This document shows positions 17,419 through 26,723 of a DNA stretch of 64,000 nucleotides, piece by piece. Source of the DNA: Alkalinema pantanalense (GTDB taxonomy: Bacteria > Cyanobacteriota > Cyanobacteriia > Leptolyngbyales > Leptolyngbyaceae). The DNA lies in contig NZ_JBLZFX010000015.1 of assembly GCF_050753345.1 (NCBI RefSeq), forward strand, positions 26,457-90,456, read 5' to 3'. Under the pieces are notes generated by a model. The model was not told where the DNA came from. It saw only the letters and a list, made by a program, of their open reading frames with translations, and searched no databases. A program made the translations under genes and the position numbers. The first letter of the stretch is position 1. Each line of letters opens with the position of its first letter.

Positions 17419-19752
17419 CTAGGGCAATCCATCGACAGGCTCCCCCCTCAATCCCGGATCAGGGAGCCCGGTTACTTTGCGCCAAGCCGTTACAAAGTCG
17501 CTGGCCATGGCGGGTGCATCCAGTTGAATGGTCGTGAGCAAGAAGGCCCAGGCTACGCGATCGGCAGCAGTCAACGATCGCGCCATCACCACATTAGTCA
17601 ACCAACTGTCTAGGGATTGACCCGACGTCGGGAGTTCCGCGCTTCGTTGGTTGAACCATTGCTGACTCCAATCTACTAGCCATTGCGTAAAGTTGGAATC
17701 GCTGGGCTCGATCGACGAGATCGCTGGGGCTGGAGGCGCTTCTAAAATTAAGGAGCCGATCGTCCCAGCGGCGACAAAGTTATTTTGACGATCGCTCACC
17801 TGTTGAGCGTTGATGCGAATATTGTAGGATCCCGCCGCCGCTGCACTCCACGACCCACCCGGCGCGGTAATGCGATAGATTGCAGTCACCCGTTGATTAT
17901 CAGGACTGGGCACAATACTCACCACTTGTGCCAACTGGGTAAAGTTATTCGGCCCCGTTACCGTAATATCTTGATCATCGATCGAACTGAGTGCAACCGT
18001 ACTTGAATCCTGATAGGTCACAGCAAAGCTATAATCCTTGGCTGCCAGTTTGATCCCAGAATTCCAGGACAAGGTTGCGATCGGGGCGGTTAGATCGAAT
18101 CGTAAGGCTCCCAGGGCCACCGATCCCAGGGAATTGCCGAGAATATCACTCACCTGATTCGCTTGTAAATTAAATTGATAGAGACCCCGATCGGCTTCAT
18201 CCCAGCTTCCCCCCGGCGCATCCAAACGATAGGTCGCCGATAAAGAAGTTCCATCACCCTCTGGACTCGTACTGACCAAGGTAGCCATTCGCAATTCCCC
18301 CTGTGGCCCCGTCACGATAATATTGCGATCGCCCAAGGTTTGCCAGCTTACGCCTGTTATATCTTGATAGGTCACCGTAAACTGATAGGAATTACTGCCT
18401 GCCACCACAGGCACTAGGGCGTCCAATTGGACAGTCGGCGGTAAGAAGTCTACCGCAAAGGTAGCTAACGTTCCGGAAGCAGCAAAGTTTTGATCCAGAT
18501 CGCTCAAGGCTTTCGGTTGAAGGACGATCGCATAATTGCCGGAGCCCGCACTATCCCAGCTTCCCCCCGGTGCTGCAATGCGATAAGTGGCAGTAATGGT
18601 TTCCGCATCCCGATCGCTACTAAATGCCAACAACTGTACCGGGATCGATGCGTTATTGGGGCCGTTAACCTGCAACGCATCGTAAAGAGAAATGCGTTGA
18701 ACCGCCAAATCATCCCGATAGGTCACGGTGAATTGATAGTCGCTCCCTCCGGCCACGATCGCGCTTAATGGCCCAATCTGTGCAGTGGGTGGCGCAAAAT
18801 CCACACGAAAGGTTCCCAAGGAGCCAGCCGCAATAAAGTTGCTGTCAATGTCGCTCACTTGATTGGATTGCAGATTTAGTCTATAAAGGCCGGTATCAGT
18901 CTCATCCCACAATCCCCCCGGTGCATCTAAACTGTAGGTAGCCGTCAGAATGCCGCCCGTGGCATCTTGACTAAGATTGACCAACTTGGCCGCTTGGAAG
19001 TAATTATTCGGCCCCGTTGCAACAATATCATCATCGTCGATCGTACTGCGCTTGACCGCAGTTGCATCCCGATAGGTGACGGTAAAGCGATAGTCATTAC
19101 CACCACTTTGAGTGATGCTTTTTACATCAGTAGTAGCCGTGGGAGCAGTAACATCTGGAAGTAATAAGTTAGATTGTGGGATAATCTCCTTAACTTGGGT
19201 GTCGCTGGCCCAGAGTAGTTGAACAACCGCCCCTCCCGTATTTTCGTAATACTCTAGGCGGATATCATACTTTTGGCCTGCGACCAATGTGATTTGGCCT
19301 TGATCTTCTGTTAATGCATGATCAGCCCAATTATTAATTATCAGTTTTCCATCTACCCATAACCGAATTCCATCATCAGATCTTGTAAAAAAGGTATAGG
19401 TTTCCGAGTAATTAACAACTACTGATCCTAACCAGCGAACCGAAAAATCGTTAATTCCCACTTCCGAGGCCGGAGAACCCGCCCCCCAATCAAAATTAAC
19501 GGACGCATCCGATCGCGTTAACTTCAGTTGGTCAAAGTTAGACCCGGCATAATACTGTCCTAGCAATCCATTCAAGGGTTGAGGTTCTGCCGCTAAAATC
19601 GCCGCACTGGCTGAAACCTGTGTGAAAAGGGGGGATCCCAACAACGCGCTTCCCACTTCATTGCCTATTTCATCACCTACAGATAACCCATTTAAAGGAC
19701 TGGAATTCAAAAAATTTCCATTCGCAGAAAAAAGAGGATCGCTACTCACCAT
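17419..19752 (-). CDS. Large surface/secreted protein: PA14 domain plus four Ig-like repeats
   Basis: The 777-residue protein has a PA14-like carbohydrate-binding domain at about 58-195 (GQYYAGSNF, FTRSDDGIRLWVDG, RLEYYENTGGAVVQLLW). Four tandem repeats of about 110-120 residues follow, each built on DYxFTVTYxD, an xVxGPNN motif, LxATYRxxAPGGSWD, and NxxxSDxxxNFxAAGxxG. A C-terminal 100-residue region follows. No classical Sec signal is visible, so type I secretion or an unconventional route is possible. It is the first gene of a three-gene operon with a TIGR03790 protein and a membrane protein. An adhesion or polysaccharide-binding role is inferred. Confidence 0.85.
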   Translation of the reverse strand: MVSSDPLFSANGNFLNSSPLNGLSVGDEIGNEVGSALLGSPLFTQVSASAAILAAEPQPLNGLLGQYYAGSNFDQLKLTRSDASVNFDWGAGSPASEVGINDFSVRWLGSVVVNYSETYTFFTRSDDGIRLWVDGKLIINNWADHALTEDQGQITLVAGQKYDIRLEYYENTGGAVVQLLWASDTQVKEIIPQSNLLLPDVTAPTATTDVKSITQSGGNDYRFTVTYRDATAVKRSTIDDDDIVATGPNNYFQAAKLVNLSQDATGGILTATYSLDAPGGLWDETDTGLYRLNLQSNQVSDIDSNFIAAGSLGTFRVDFAPPTAQIGPLSAIVAGGSDYQFTVTYRDDLAVQRISLYDALQVNGPNNASIPVQLLAFSSDRDAETITATYRIAAPGGSWDSAGSGNYAIVLQPKALSDLDQNFAASGTLATFAVDFLPPTVQLDALVPVVAGSNSYQFTVTYQDITGVSWQTLGDRNIIVTGPQGELRMATLVSTSPEGDGTSLSATYRLDAPGGSWDEADRGLYQFNLQANQVSDILGNSLGSVALGALRFDLTAPIATLSWNSGIKLAAKDYSFAVTYQDSSTVALSSIDDQDITVTGPNNFTQLAQVVSIVPSPDNQRVTAIYRITAPGGSWSAAAAGSYNIRINAQQVSDRQNNFVAAGTIGSLILEAPPAPAISSIEPSDSNFTQWLVDWSQQWFNQRSAELPTSGQSLDSWLTNVVMARSLTAADRVAWAFLLTTIQLDAPAMASDFVTAWRKVTGLPDPGLRGEPVDGLP

Positions 19753-20494
19753 ACTTCAATCTCTTTTAGAATGAATTCTGTTCAATTCGCTCATACTCTG
19801 GAAAGATTCTGAGCATTGATTAGTCAAAAAATCTATCTCAAGATTGAGGGTTTTCTCAGAAAATTTTCAACAAAGTGTTGTCACTATGATTCATTCCAGA
19901 ACGTCATTCTAGATATAATTGACCTATTTCAGATCATTTAAAAAGTGACCTAGATAACTAACGAGTTCTGATAATTGCTGATAATTTCCGGGTTCAGTAG
20001 CTAACTAATTGAATACTTTCAACACGTTCTTAGAATACTGTATTTTGAATAAACTCGATCCACTTGTATCTTTAAAATATATTTTGCATTTAAATTTGTA
20101 GCTCGATTGTGTGTGACGCAAACGTTCGTAACACGATCGTTGGCAACTCCATCATTGATGACACGATCGTTCGTGACGCGCTGACGCGATCAAGCATGAC
20201 TCAGTAACCACTTGTCAGTCATCTAGATCTCTACAGATCAACCACAGTGCCCTTTGATCACATCTACTTTGCCTCAATTCATCCTCTAAATTAAGACTTA
20301 AGTCTTCCTCACACATTCCCACAGGCTAGTATCTTGTACTACAACACAAGTCTTGTACGACAAGTTTGTCTAAAATAGTTTTTGTTCAAACAATAAATAT
20401 TCTTAAACAACTCATCCGATCTCCTACAATCAAACGTCCTTGACAAGACCCACATCCCGATCGAGAATTGTGCCCGTCAATGAGGAAACATCCC
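19753..20494. other. Divergent intergenic region with palindromic motifs
   Basis: This gene-free region of about 740 bp separates the minus-strand surface-protein operon from the plus-strand carboxypeptidase gene. It contains repeats of acgatcgttcgtgac type at 20130-20190 and candidate operator palindromes at 20293-20306 and 20333-20364. Both promoters should lie here; exact boxes are not assigned. Confidence 0.5.
20293..20364 (+). promoter_or_regulatory. Candidate operator palindromes upstream of the carboxypeptidase gene
   Basis: A perfect 14-bp palindrome, aagacttaagtctt, lies at 20293-20306. Two CTTGT/ACAAG inverted repeats follow at 20333-20350 (8-nt spacer) and 20352-20364 (3-nt spacer). 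They lie 130-200 bp before the carboxypeptidase ATG. Dyad symmetry suggests binding by dimeric regulators. No regulator is identified. Confidence 0.35.
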
Positions 20495-21955
20495 ATGAAG
20501 CCAAGCCACCCCTGGAATCCCTATCGGATTGTTCTAGGCTGTCTGACTACGACTATGTTGCTAGGAACCACACCCGCGATCGCGCAGGTTTGTCCTGCCC
20601 AGCTAGAGGGTCAAGTCAAATCAGCCCTGGGAGGTATTACTAACGGGCGTTGGGGTCTCCTCGTCCAAACCCAGGCTCCCATCGGGCAACGGCGCAATCT
20701 GGTAACTCTGAATGCAAGCACCCAACTGATTCCTGCATCCAATGCCAAAATTTTGACAACGGCAGCGGCCCTACAACGTTTGGGTGCAGACTATCGCATG
20801 CAAACCATTGCCACGGGCAATTCGATCGGCCCCAACCTAGCAACCTTACGAATTATTGGCCAAGGCGATCCTAGCCTGACAACTCAGCAGTTAGCGGCCT
20901 TAGTGACTCAGCTGCAGCAGAAAGGCATTCGGCAAGTGGATCAACTGATTGGGGATGAAACCTATTTTCAAGGGCCAACGATCAATCCAAATTGGGATGC
21001 CGAGGATATTGGGGAAGCCTACGCAGTTGCCATTAATCCCCTAATTCTCAATCAGAATGCGATTAACTTAACCCTACGTCCCCAAAACCTAGGCCAACCG
21101 TTACAAGTACAGTGGGAAGATGAAACCGATCGGCCCGATTGGAGATTAGTCAATCGATCGAGAACCGTTGGCCGTACCGCTGGCGAATCTGCCAATGCTT
21201 ATCGCAATGGTTCTAGCATCGTCATTGATGCGGCCTTGCGCGTCGGGTCTGATCCAGAATTAGTCGGTGTTGCGATTCCAAATCCTGGCAACTATTTAGT
21301 CCGTAAATTTCGTAATTTATTAACCCAGGCAGGCATTCAAGTTAAAAATTCCACATTGGTAAAACAAAAAGCGGCTCCCCCCGGCGAAATTACCTTAGCC
21401 AGCGTCGTTTCTCCGCCCCTTTCAGACCTGCTCTATGAAACCAATCAAGAAAGCAATAATACCTACGCTGAAGCACTTTTGAAAACGCTGGGAAAACAGA
21501 ATCGTACTAATTCTGGCAATACTACACAGGATGGCGTTACTGTTTTGAAAACAACGCTGACGACCTTAGGGGTTAACGCCAATCGCTATACCTTGGTGGA
21601 TGGCTCCGGTTTGGCTCGGGGAAATCGAGTCAGTCCCGAAGCTCTAGTGCAAACCCTACAGGCGATCGCGCAGTTACCCACGGCGGATCTCTACAAACGA
21701 TCGCTCCCCATTGCAGGTATGACAGGCACTCTGAAAAATCGCTTCCGGGGTACACCTGCTCAAGGAATTGTCTTTGCGAAAACCGGAACAATTTCCGGCG
21801 CGGTTTCCCTATCAGGCTACATCACGCCCAAAAACCATCCACCTCTAGTTTTTAGCGTCCTCGTCAATTCATCGACGGCACCTGCCACCATTCGTCAAGC
21901 GATCGATAATGTTGTCGTGACACTCTCCCAACTCAGCACCTGCGATCGGTCTTAA
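20495..21955 (+). CDS. dacB: D-alanyl-D-alanine carboxypeptidase/endopeptidase (PBP4 type, peptidase S13)
   Basis: The 486-residue enzyme trims peptidoglycan peptides in the periplasm. The signal peptide (residues 1-30) ends TTPAIA. Catalytic motifs are SxxK at Ser82-Lys85 (ASNAK), SxN in QESNNTYAE, and KTG in FAKTGTISG. The region between SxxK and SxN contains the extra domain typical of S13 enzymes. The ATG at 20495 follows GAGGA at good spacing; ATG 20480 and TTG 20468 are weaker. It is monocistronic and faces the convergent DUF6636-like gene. Confidence 0.93.
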   Translation: MKPSHPWNPYRIVLGCLTTTMLLGTTPAIAQVCPAQLEGQVKSALGGITNGRWGLLVQTQAPIGQRRNLVTLNASTQLIPASNAKILTTAAALQRLGADYRMQTIATGNSIGPNLATLRIIGQGDPSLTTQQLAALVTQLQQKGIRQVDQLIGDETYFQGPTINPNWDAEDIGEAYAVAINPLILNQNAINLTLRPQNLGQPLQVQWEDETDRPDWRLVNRSRTVGRTAGESANAYRNGSSIVIDAALRVGSDPELVGVAIPNPGNYLVRKFRNLLTQAGIQVKNSTLVKQKAAPPGEITLASVVSPPLSDLLYETNQESNNTYAEALLKTLGKQNRTNSGNTTQDGVTVLKTTLTTLGVNANRYTLVDGSGLARGNRVSPEALVQTLQAIAQLPTADLYKRSLPIAGMTGTLKNRFRGTPAQGIVFAKTGTISGAVSLSGYITPKNHPPLVFSVLVNSSTAPATIRQAIDNVVVTLSQLSTCDRS

Positions 21956-22202
21956 GAGAACAGCGTACTAGTAAAATCAAAGGAGGAGGATAGGAGATTG
22001 AAACACTCATACAATCATCGATCTTCATACCTCAAACCGTAGAATTTATACTATTTATCAATAACAGTCACACACATCGAGGAAACAGAAAACAGAATCA
22101 GCATTGCATTGTAGAATTCAGATCTGACAAACCATTAAAAGCATGTTTAGAACTTTCAACAACCCGTTGATCCCTTCTACTCACAATGCTGAATGCCAGC
22201 CA

Positions 22203-22691
22203 TTAGAAGGCTTTCCAGTCCTCACGATTTAGAAAGAAGCCGTTGCCTTTCCCATTGGTGCAGGTCAGGCCATTCTTGCGAGATTGGCAGCTAAACCCAT
22301 TCTTTTTCCAGGTTTTACCATAATCTAAGGTCGGATATTCGGGGGAATACATCGTATCGCTAACACAGAGAATTTCGGCTTTTCGAGCAGCTTTGGTTAA
22401 CAAGAAACCATTGCCCCAGTCAAATTGACAGGACTTCGGCTGGGGTGGCATCGGGTTCAATTTGCTCAGGATTTCACAGCGGAGAATTTTGGTTTCTCTC
22501 CTTGCATCATCCAAGCTGTCATGGCTGATGCAAGCAATGTTTTTGCTAGGCATCAAAAAACCATCGCTATTCTCGATCGCCTTCGCAGGTTGCCCGATCG
22601 CGAACACAGCCGCAATACTTAAACCCATGATCATCCAATTACCGATCGTCAAACCCGCCAATGCCTTGTATGGCAATACTTTTGATTGCAT
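22203..22691 (-). CDS. Exported DUF6636-like protein
   Basis: The 162-residue protein has an N-terminal hydrophobic signal (about residues 12-37). Its mature part is Cys-rich with the DUF6636-type pattern: a conserved CDW-like segment (CQFDWGNGF), CVSDTMYSPEYPTLDYG, WKKNGFSCQS and GLTCTNGKGNGFFLNRE. Function is unknown. Members are small extracytoplasmic proteins whose cysteines probably form disulfides. It is monocistronic on the minus strand, between dacB and the transporter. Confidence 0.75.
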   Translation of the reverse strand: MQSKVLPYKALAGLTIGNWMIMGLSIAAVFAIGQPAKAIENSDGFLMPSKNIACISHDSLDDARRETKILRCEILSKLNPMPPQPKSCQFDWGNGFLLTKAARKAEILCVSDTMYSPEYPTLDYGKTWKKNGFSCQSRKNGLTCTNGKGNGFFLNREDWKAF

Positions 22692-22952
22692 AGAACGCTC
22701 CTCTAGTTTGCTAAACCAGTTATAGCAATTCCTTTATCGTACCCTTAACATCACCCTTACTATCTTGTTGCAGAGCCCTTTCTACAAGTGGTCAGCCGTT
22801 TTGTCATTGGCAACGAAAATAGGATGGCTAGGCTGGGCTATCGCGGCTTAGGGGAGCGTTATCAATCCTAAAAATGCAGTTGCAACAATTACAGTAGCGG
22901 TCAAATACCGATTCTACGTTTGAATCTGTAGCATTAATTAATCAATTTGGTA

Positions 22953-23936
22953 TTAGGTCAAAGTCAAGTTGGGCGAAGGGCCAAAAATTCGATCGGTCAA
23001 CTTCACATACCAAGCCGCAGCTTGAACCTGAATAATGTAGGCCATAGCAATAATTAAAGCAATCTCAGAACCTTGCTCTTTTCCAAAGGCAGTCATCGCG
23101 ATCGCAAGGGCAATGGACAAATTACGCATAACGGTGCCGTACACCAAAGCAATTGCATCCCCTCGCTGAAAGAATAGTTTACCGACGACAGTACTAATGA
23201 AAAAATTTGCAATATATAAGATTGCTAAAGGAATCAGAAAAGATAACAAGATGCCAGGGTTGCCAACAATACTCTTCGCTTTGAGGGCCATGGCAACAAA
23301 GACAATCCCTAAAACCCCGATCGTTGAAAAACTGGGAAACTTCTCTTTGAGATTTTTTTGATACTTATCCATTCCCACAATTCGAATCAAAATCAGCCGC
23401 GTAGCAACTCCTAAAATCATCGGCAGAAACACAATAATGATAATTTGTCGGAAAATATCCACGAGGGGAATCTCGATCGCGGCTCCCATCAGCCACTTTG
23501 CATAAAACGGTGTCGCCAAGGAACCGAGGATTAAACCCACTACTGTCATTTTCACCGCAGCACTCAGATTCCCCTTAGCAAAGCCTGTCCAGGAAATGGT
23601 CATGCCACTGGTGGGCAGCAACGAAGCCAGCAGTAACCCCAGCAGCACCAAAGGCTGATCATGGAAAAACAGTTGGCCCAGTCCAAAGGCCATAAATGGG
23701 ATAACGGCAAAATTCATCAACTGCGTCACCAGTTGCAGCTTGAAATCTCCCCCCGTTAATACCTTTTGAACTTGCAAATTGATCATCATAGGGTAGACCA
23801 TGAGGAACGTTAGCGGAATCACCCAAGCCTTTAGTGGATCTGGATTCACTACGACGCCTATGACAATGCCTGTAATCATACAAATGGGAATCGACCAAAC
23901 CAAATTTTTCTGAAGCAGCCCTAAAAATTTCCACAC
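22953..23936 (-). CDS. Bile acid:sodium symporter (BASS/ACR3 superfamily) transporter
   Basis: The 327-residue protein has about nine or ten hydrophobic helices and the superfamily segment LPTSGMTISWTGFAKGN. The conserved transport Cys seen at this place in ACR3 arsenite exporters is absent, so arsenite export is not supported despite the common arsenic-resistance label. The start is a GTG at 23936 with GGAGGG about 8 nt upstream. It is downstream of and co-directional with DUF302 (103-bp gap). The gene pairing and shared upstream site suggest transport of a sulfur anion or related compound; that is inference. Confidence 0.82.
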   Translation of the reverse strand: MWKFLGLLQKNLVWSIPICMITGIVIGVVVNPDPLKAWVIPLTFLMVYPMMINLQVQKVLTGGDFKLQLVTQLMNFAVIPFMAFGLGQLFFHDQPLVLLGLLLASLLPTSGMTISWTGFAKGNLSAAVKMTVVGLILGSLATPFYAKWLMGAAIEIPLVDIFRQIIIIVFLPMILGVATRLILIRIVGMDKYQKNLKEKFPSFSTIGVLGIVFVAMALKAKSIVGNPGILLSFLIPLAILYIANFFISTVVGKLFFQRGDAIALVYGTVMRNLSIALAIAMTAFGKEQGSEIALIIAMAYIIQVQAAAWYVKLTDRIFGPSPNLTLT

Positions 23937-24039
23937 GATCGTTGCCCTCCGGTAGCATGGGTCAACTGCTTACAACTCAGTCAACCCAATATTGATGATC
24001 AATCGATTACGTTAGCCAAATCATCCGACAAATCATGAT

Positions 24040-24450
24040 TTATGCCAGAAGCGGAGCATTTTGCCTCAACCGTTCCATTACAGCCTGCATGATTTGACTT
24101 CCTTCGTTCGCAATCACCTGGGCTTGTGGATCAGTAATCGCTAGAAACATCATCTTGGGATCAACCGCAGATACTTCAACTTGGCCGTTTTCGTGTTCCT
24201 GTACGACAACATTACAAGGGTAAAAGACACCCGCTTTATCATCGGTCTGTAGCATCCGATAGGCAATTTGGGGATGGCAAGCGCCTAGGATTTTGTAACG
24301 GCGGAAATCGACATCCAGCTTTTTCTTAAAGGCTGCTTGGGCATCAATCTCGGTCAGAATTCCCATTCCTTCTGCTTGAAGTGCTGCGGTCACCTGCGCG
24401 ATCGCCTCATCAAAGGTGCAATTCAAAATTTGACTGAAGTGATAAGCCAT
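24040..24450 (-). CDS. DUF302 family protein
   Basis: The 136-residue soluble protein has the DUF302 pattern: LNCTFDEAIAQVTAALQAEGMGILTEID, then KILGACHPQIAYRML, then VVVQEHENGQVEVSAVDP. Function is unknown. DUF302 proteins often sit beside sulfide, sulfur or arsenic metabolism genes. It starts the DUF302-BASS operon and is divergent from the DUF3365 haem protein across a 213-bp region with an inverted-repeat site at 24543-24560. Confidence 0.88.
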   Translation of the reverse strand: MAYHFSQILNCTFDEAIAQVTAALQAEGMGILTEIDAQAAFKKKLDVDFRRYKILGACHPQIAYRMLQTDDKAGVFYPCNVVVQEHENGQVEVSAVDPKMMFLAITDPQAQVIANEGSQIMQAVMERLRQNAPLLA

Positions 24451-24542
24451 CGGTTATAGCCTGCGTAAACAATATTGAGGGGCTGAGTTAAGGGGTCTGA
24501 TAACCTGCGATGCAGGAATCGAACTCCGCAATCTACTTGATA

Positions 24543-24560
24543 ATATAACTAAATAGTTGT
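24543..24560. promoter_or_regulatory. Inverted-repeat operator shared with the SQR promoter
   Basis: An ATATAAC-half and a GTTGT-half (ATAAC, 6-nt spacer, GTTGT) lie midway between the divergent DUF302 and DUF3365 genes. The site matches 15 of 18 positions of the site at 31761-31778 upstream of sulfide:quinone oxidoreductase. Size and AT-rich dyad suit an ArsR-type repressor. No such regulator is encoded in the window. Confidence 0.5.
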
Positions 24561-24663
24561 AGAATGCAACTATTGAATTCAATCTCTTCAGAAATAACCT
24601 GTAGGCAATCATGACTTGCGGGTCATTTCCCCACTTAGCAACACTCCAGCGAGGCACCCCACC

Positions 24664-25329
24664 ATGGTCAAAGAGTTTTCCCAATTCTCCCTGAAGCTAC
24701 TGTTGGGGATGGTGATTCTTCTCTGGATCATCTGCTGGATCATCCCAGCACCCGCTTGGGCCATAGAATCTTCGATCGCCCATACTGTAACCCCCACCGT
24801 CACCCATCCAGCCGAGTTAACCAAAGCCATTCAAGCGATCGAAGACTTAGATCAGATGCGATCGGGGCTAGCGTCCACATTGGAAGGGCGCACCGAAGAA
24901 CCGACGATGGCAACCATGAAAGAAGTTTGCCGTCCCGTAGGTATGCAGGCGCAACGACTCAGCCAAGAAAACGGTTGGCAGATCAAGCAAATCGCCGATA
25001 AATATCGCAATCCTGAACATGCGCCGGACAGTCCCCAAGCACGCCAAGCCTTGGCAACCTTTAGGAAAAATCCAGACTTAATGGGATTTTGGGAACACGA
25101 AACGATCGACGGTCAAGCAGGTACTCGTTACTATCGCCGCATTAATGTAGAAGCCAGTTGCCTCGCCTGTCACGGACAGAAAAATCAACGGCCTCAGTTT
25201 ATTCAAGAGAAATACCTCGACGATCGCGCCTATGATTTCAACGTCGGCGACTTGCGTGGGATGTATTCCGTTTTTATGCCGGATCTACAAGCTGACATTC
25301 AATCTGCATTGCAAGACACGATTCAATAA
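24664..25329 (+). CDS. Periplasmic DUF3365 (Tll0287-like) haem-binding protein
   Basis: The 221-residue protein starts with a hydrophobic signal or anchor ending near APAWA. The body is a Tll0287-like domain with a single c-type haem motif, CLACH, in EASCLACHGQK at about residue 170, and a late DLRGMYSVFMP segment. Such proteins are proposed redox or ligand sensors or electron carriers in the periplasm. The ATG at 24664 gives the cleaner signal peptide; the TTG frame extending to 24616 is rejected. It is divergent from DUF302-BASS and shares its operator region. Confidence 0.85.
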   Translation: MVKEFSQFSLKLLLGMVILLWIICWIIPAPAWAIESSIAHTVTPTVTHPAELTKAIQAIEDLDQMRSGLASTLEGRTEEPTMATMKEVCRPVGMQAQRLSQENGWQIKQIADKYRNPEHAPDSPQARQALATFRKNPDLMGFWEHETIDGQAGTRYYRRINVEASCLACHGQKNQRPQFIQEKYLDDRAYDFNVGDLRGMYSVFMPDLQADIQSALQDTIQ

Positions 25330-25456
25330 ATGATTGAGTAAAGATTCTCGACACATTGTTTCAGAGTTTTCATTAGCCTTTTCTTGACCAGTCGTCCATC
25401 TTGTCATTTTTAATTTTTTCTTGCTGTCAGTCACTTCTTACTAGGCAATTTAGTTC

Positions 25457-26002
25457 ATGTTGAAAATTGTTCCCCCTTGGTTACACTCTACGATCGCGAT
25501 CGTAATCATTATTATGCTGACCTTGACCGCAATCTTAGGCTTGCCCCCGACCTTGCCTGCGATCGCCGCCATTCAGCAATTTGAGGAACAACCGGGTCAA
25601 ACCGTCTACCAGACCAGACACACCCTCAAGGATCAACAAAGTCGAAGCTGGCAAGCGATCGCCTTTAAGCGCATTAAACCCGATGGAACAGTCGTCTTGA
25701 ATTTAAGACTTGCTGGGTTTCCCGGTAGCACCCGCATCGATCGAACTCAGCCCCTGCAATTTCGTAATTCCTTTGGCGAGGTGCTCACCGCTGAGGATGC
25801 TTCTAGTGAAATGTTCAGCGATACCAGTGCACCGGAACCGCACATCGGACAATATAATCTGCAACCCATTGTGTCTGATCTGCGGATAGAGTTGCCTTGG
25901 CGCTTAACTCTACCCACAGAATCCGGAACTGCCATCACGTTCTCCTTACCCCCCACATTCCTAGCAGATTGGAAAACTTTGGATCAGCAAACGAATGATT
26001 AG
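25457..26002 (+). CDS. Exported DUF3122 protein
   Basis: The 181-residue protein begins with a strong hydrophobic segment (residues 12-34). It has the cyanobacterial DUF3122 pattern: QQFEEQPGQTVYQTRHTL, WQAIAFKRI, LRLAGFPGS, IGQYNLQPI, LPWRLTLPT and LPPTFLADW. Function is unknown. It lies 127 bp after the DUF3365 gene on the same strand and may share its transcript. Confidence 0.85.
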   Translation: MLKIVPPWLHSTIAIVIIIMLTLTAILGLPPTLPAIAAIQQFEEQPGQTVYQTRHTLKDQQSRSWQAIAFKRIKPDGTVVLNLRLAGFPGSTRIDRTQPLQFRNSFGEVLTAEDASSEMFSDTSAPEPHIGQYNLQPIVSDLRIELPWRLTLPTESGTAITFSLPPTFLADWKTLDQQTND

Positions 26003-26070
26003 ATGCAGCATTAGGTTATCACGATCAGATCATCGTTGATTCACTCCCCAATCCAGACTGAGCCTAAATC

Positions 26071-26682
26071 TCAGCTGATAACCTCCCCATCTGAAATCCG
26101 TTCTGAAATCCGTGTTGTCAAGTACCATTCCTGCAAGACCGATCGACATTGCAGACAGGTTAAATCCTGGAGCAGCGATCGTACCCCCCTGGCGTCGATC
26201 GAATAACGGAGGATGGGACTGTCAGACTGTGCAGGATTCCAGTCTGAATCCGCTGTAATTTCTGCAACCCATCCATAGAGCCTTTGGTTAGAAAACGAGC
26301 TATTAATGGCCCAACCTTGGGAATTCAGGGCTTCCAGGGAGGCGATCGCAGTCCTAGGAATGCCCAATTCCCGGTAAAGAATATCGCAAGCCGTTTCCCG
26401 CAAATCAGCCCCCGCAGGCAGTCGGCCCCCCGGAAAATCTAACATCGCTTGGCCAACACCGGGACGATAGCTGGGTTGGGGCAACAGAAACTGCTGATCC
26501 TGAATCGGAATCACGATCACAGAATCGGCCTTTTCGACCCGCCAATATTCCAGGTGATTCCCTTGGTGATCCTGGAGATGCTCACCAATCACCGTTAACC
26601 AACGGGACTGAATTTCAACAAAGCGATCGTGGATGTGCCAGGGCACAACATTAAGATTTATGGGTTCTGTTGCATCATTCAT
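26071..26682 (-). CDS. Nudix-fold protein with degenerate Nudix box
   Basis: The 203-residue protein has the order of ADP-sugar pyrophosphatase-like Nudix proteins: KADSVIVIPIQDQQFLLPQPSYRPG, then a Nudix-box position at FPGGRLPAGADLRETACDIL. Aligned to the box consensus, the positions normally E7, R15, E16 and E19 are A, D, I and R; only E20 and the glycines remain. Metal-dependent hydrolysis is therefore doubtful and a ligand-binding or changed role is likely. It is divergent from the porin, with a 41-bp gap between starts. Confidence 0.78.
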   Translation of the reverse strand: MNDATEPINLNVVPWHIHDRFVEIQSRWLTVIGEHLQDHQGNHLEYWRVEKADSVIVIPIQDQQFLLPQPSYRPGVGQAMLDFPGGRLPAGADLRETACDILYRELGIPRTAIASLEALNSQGWAINSSFSNQRLYGWVAEITADSDWNPAQSDSPILRYSIDARGVRSLLQDLTCLQCRSVLQEWYLTTRISERISDGEVIS

Positions 26683-26723
26683 TGGATTTACGGTTTTCTG
26701 GTGTTAGGGAGGAGTTTTGTATT

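Noticed and set aside
22953..23936. Arsenite efflux (ACR3) function
   Set aside because: The conserved ACR3 cysteine is absent and no arsenic genes are nearby.
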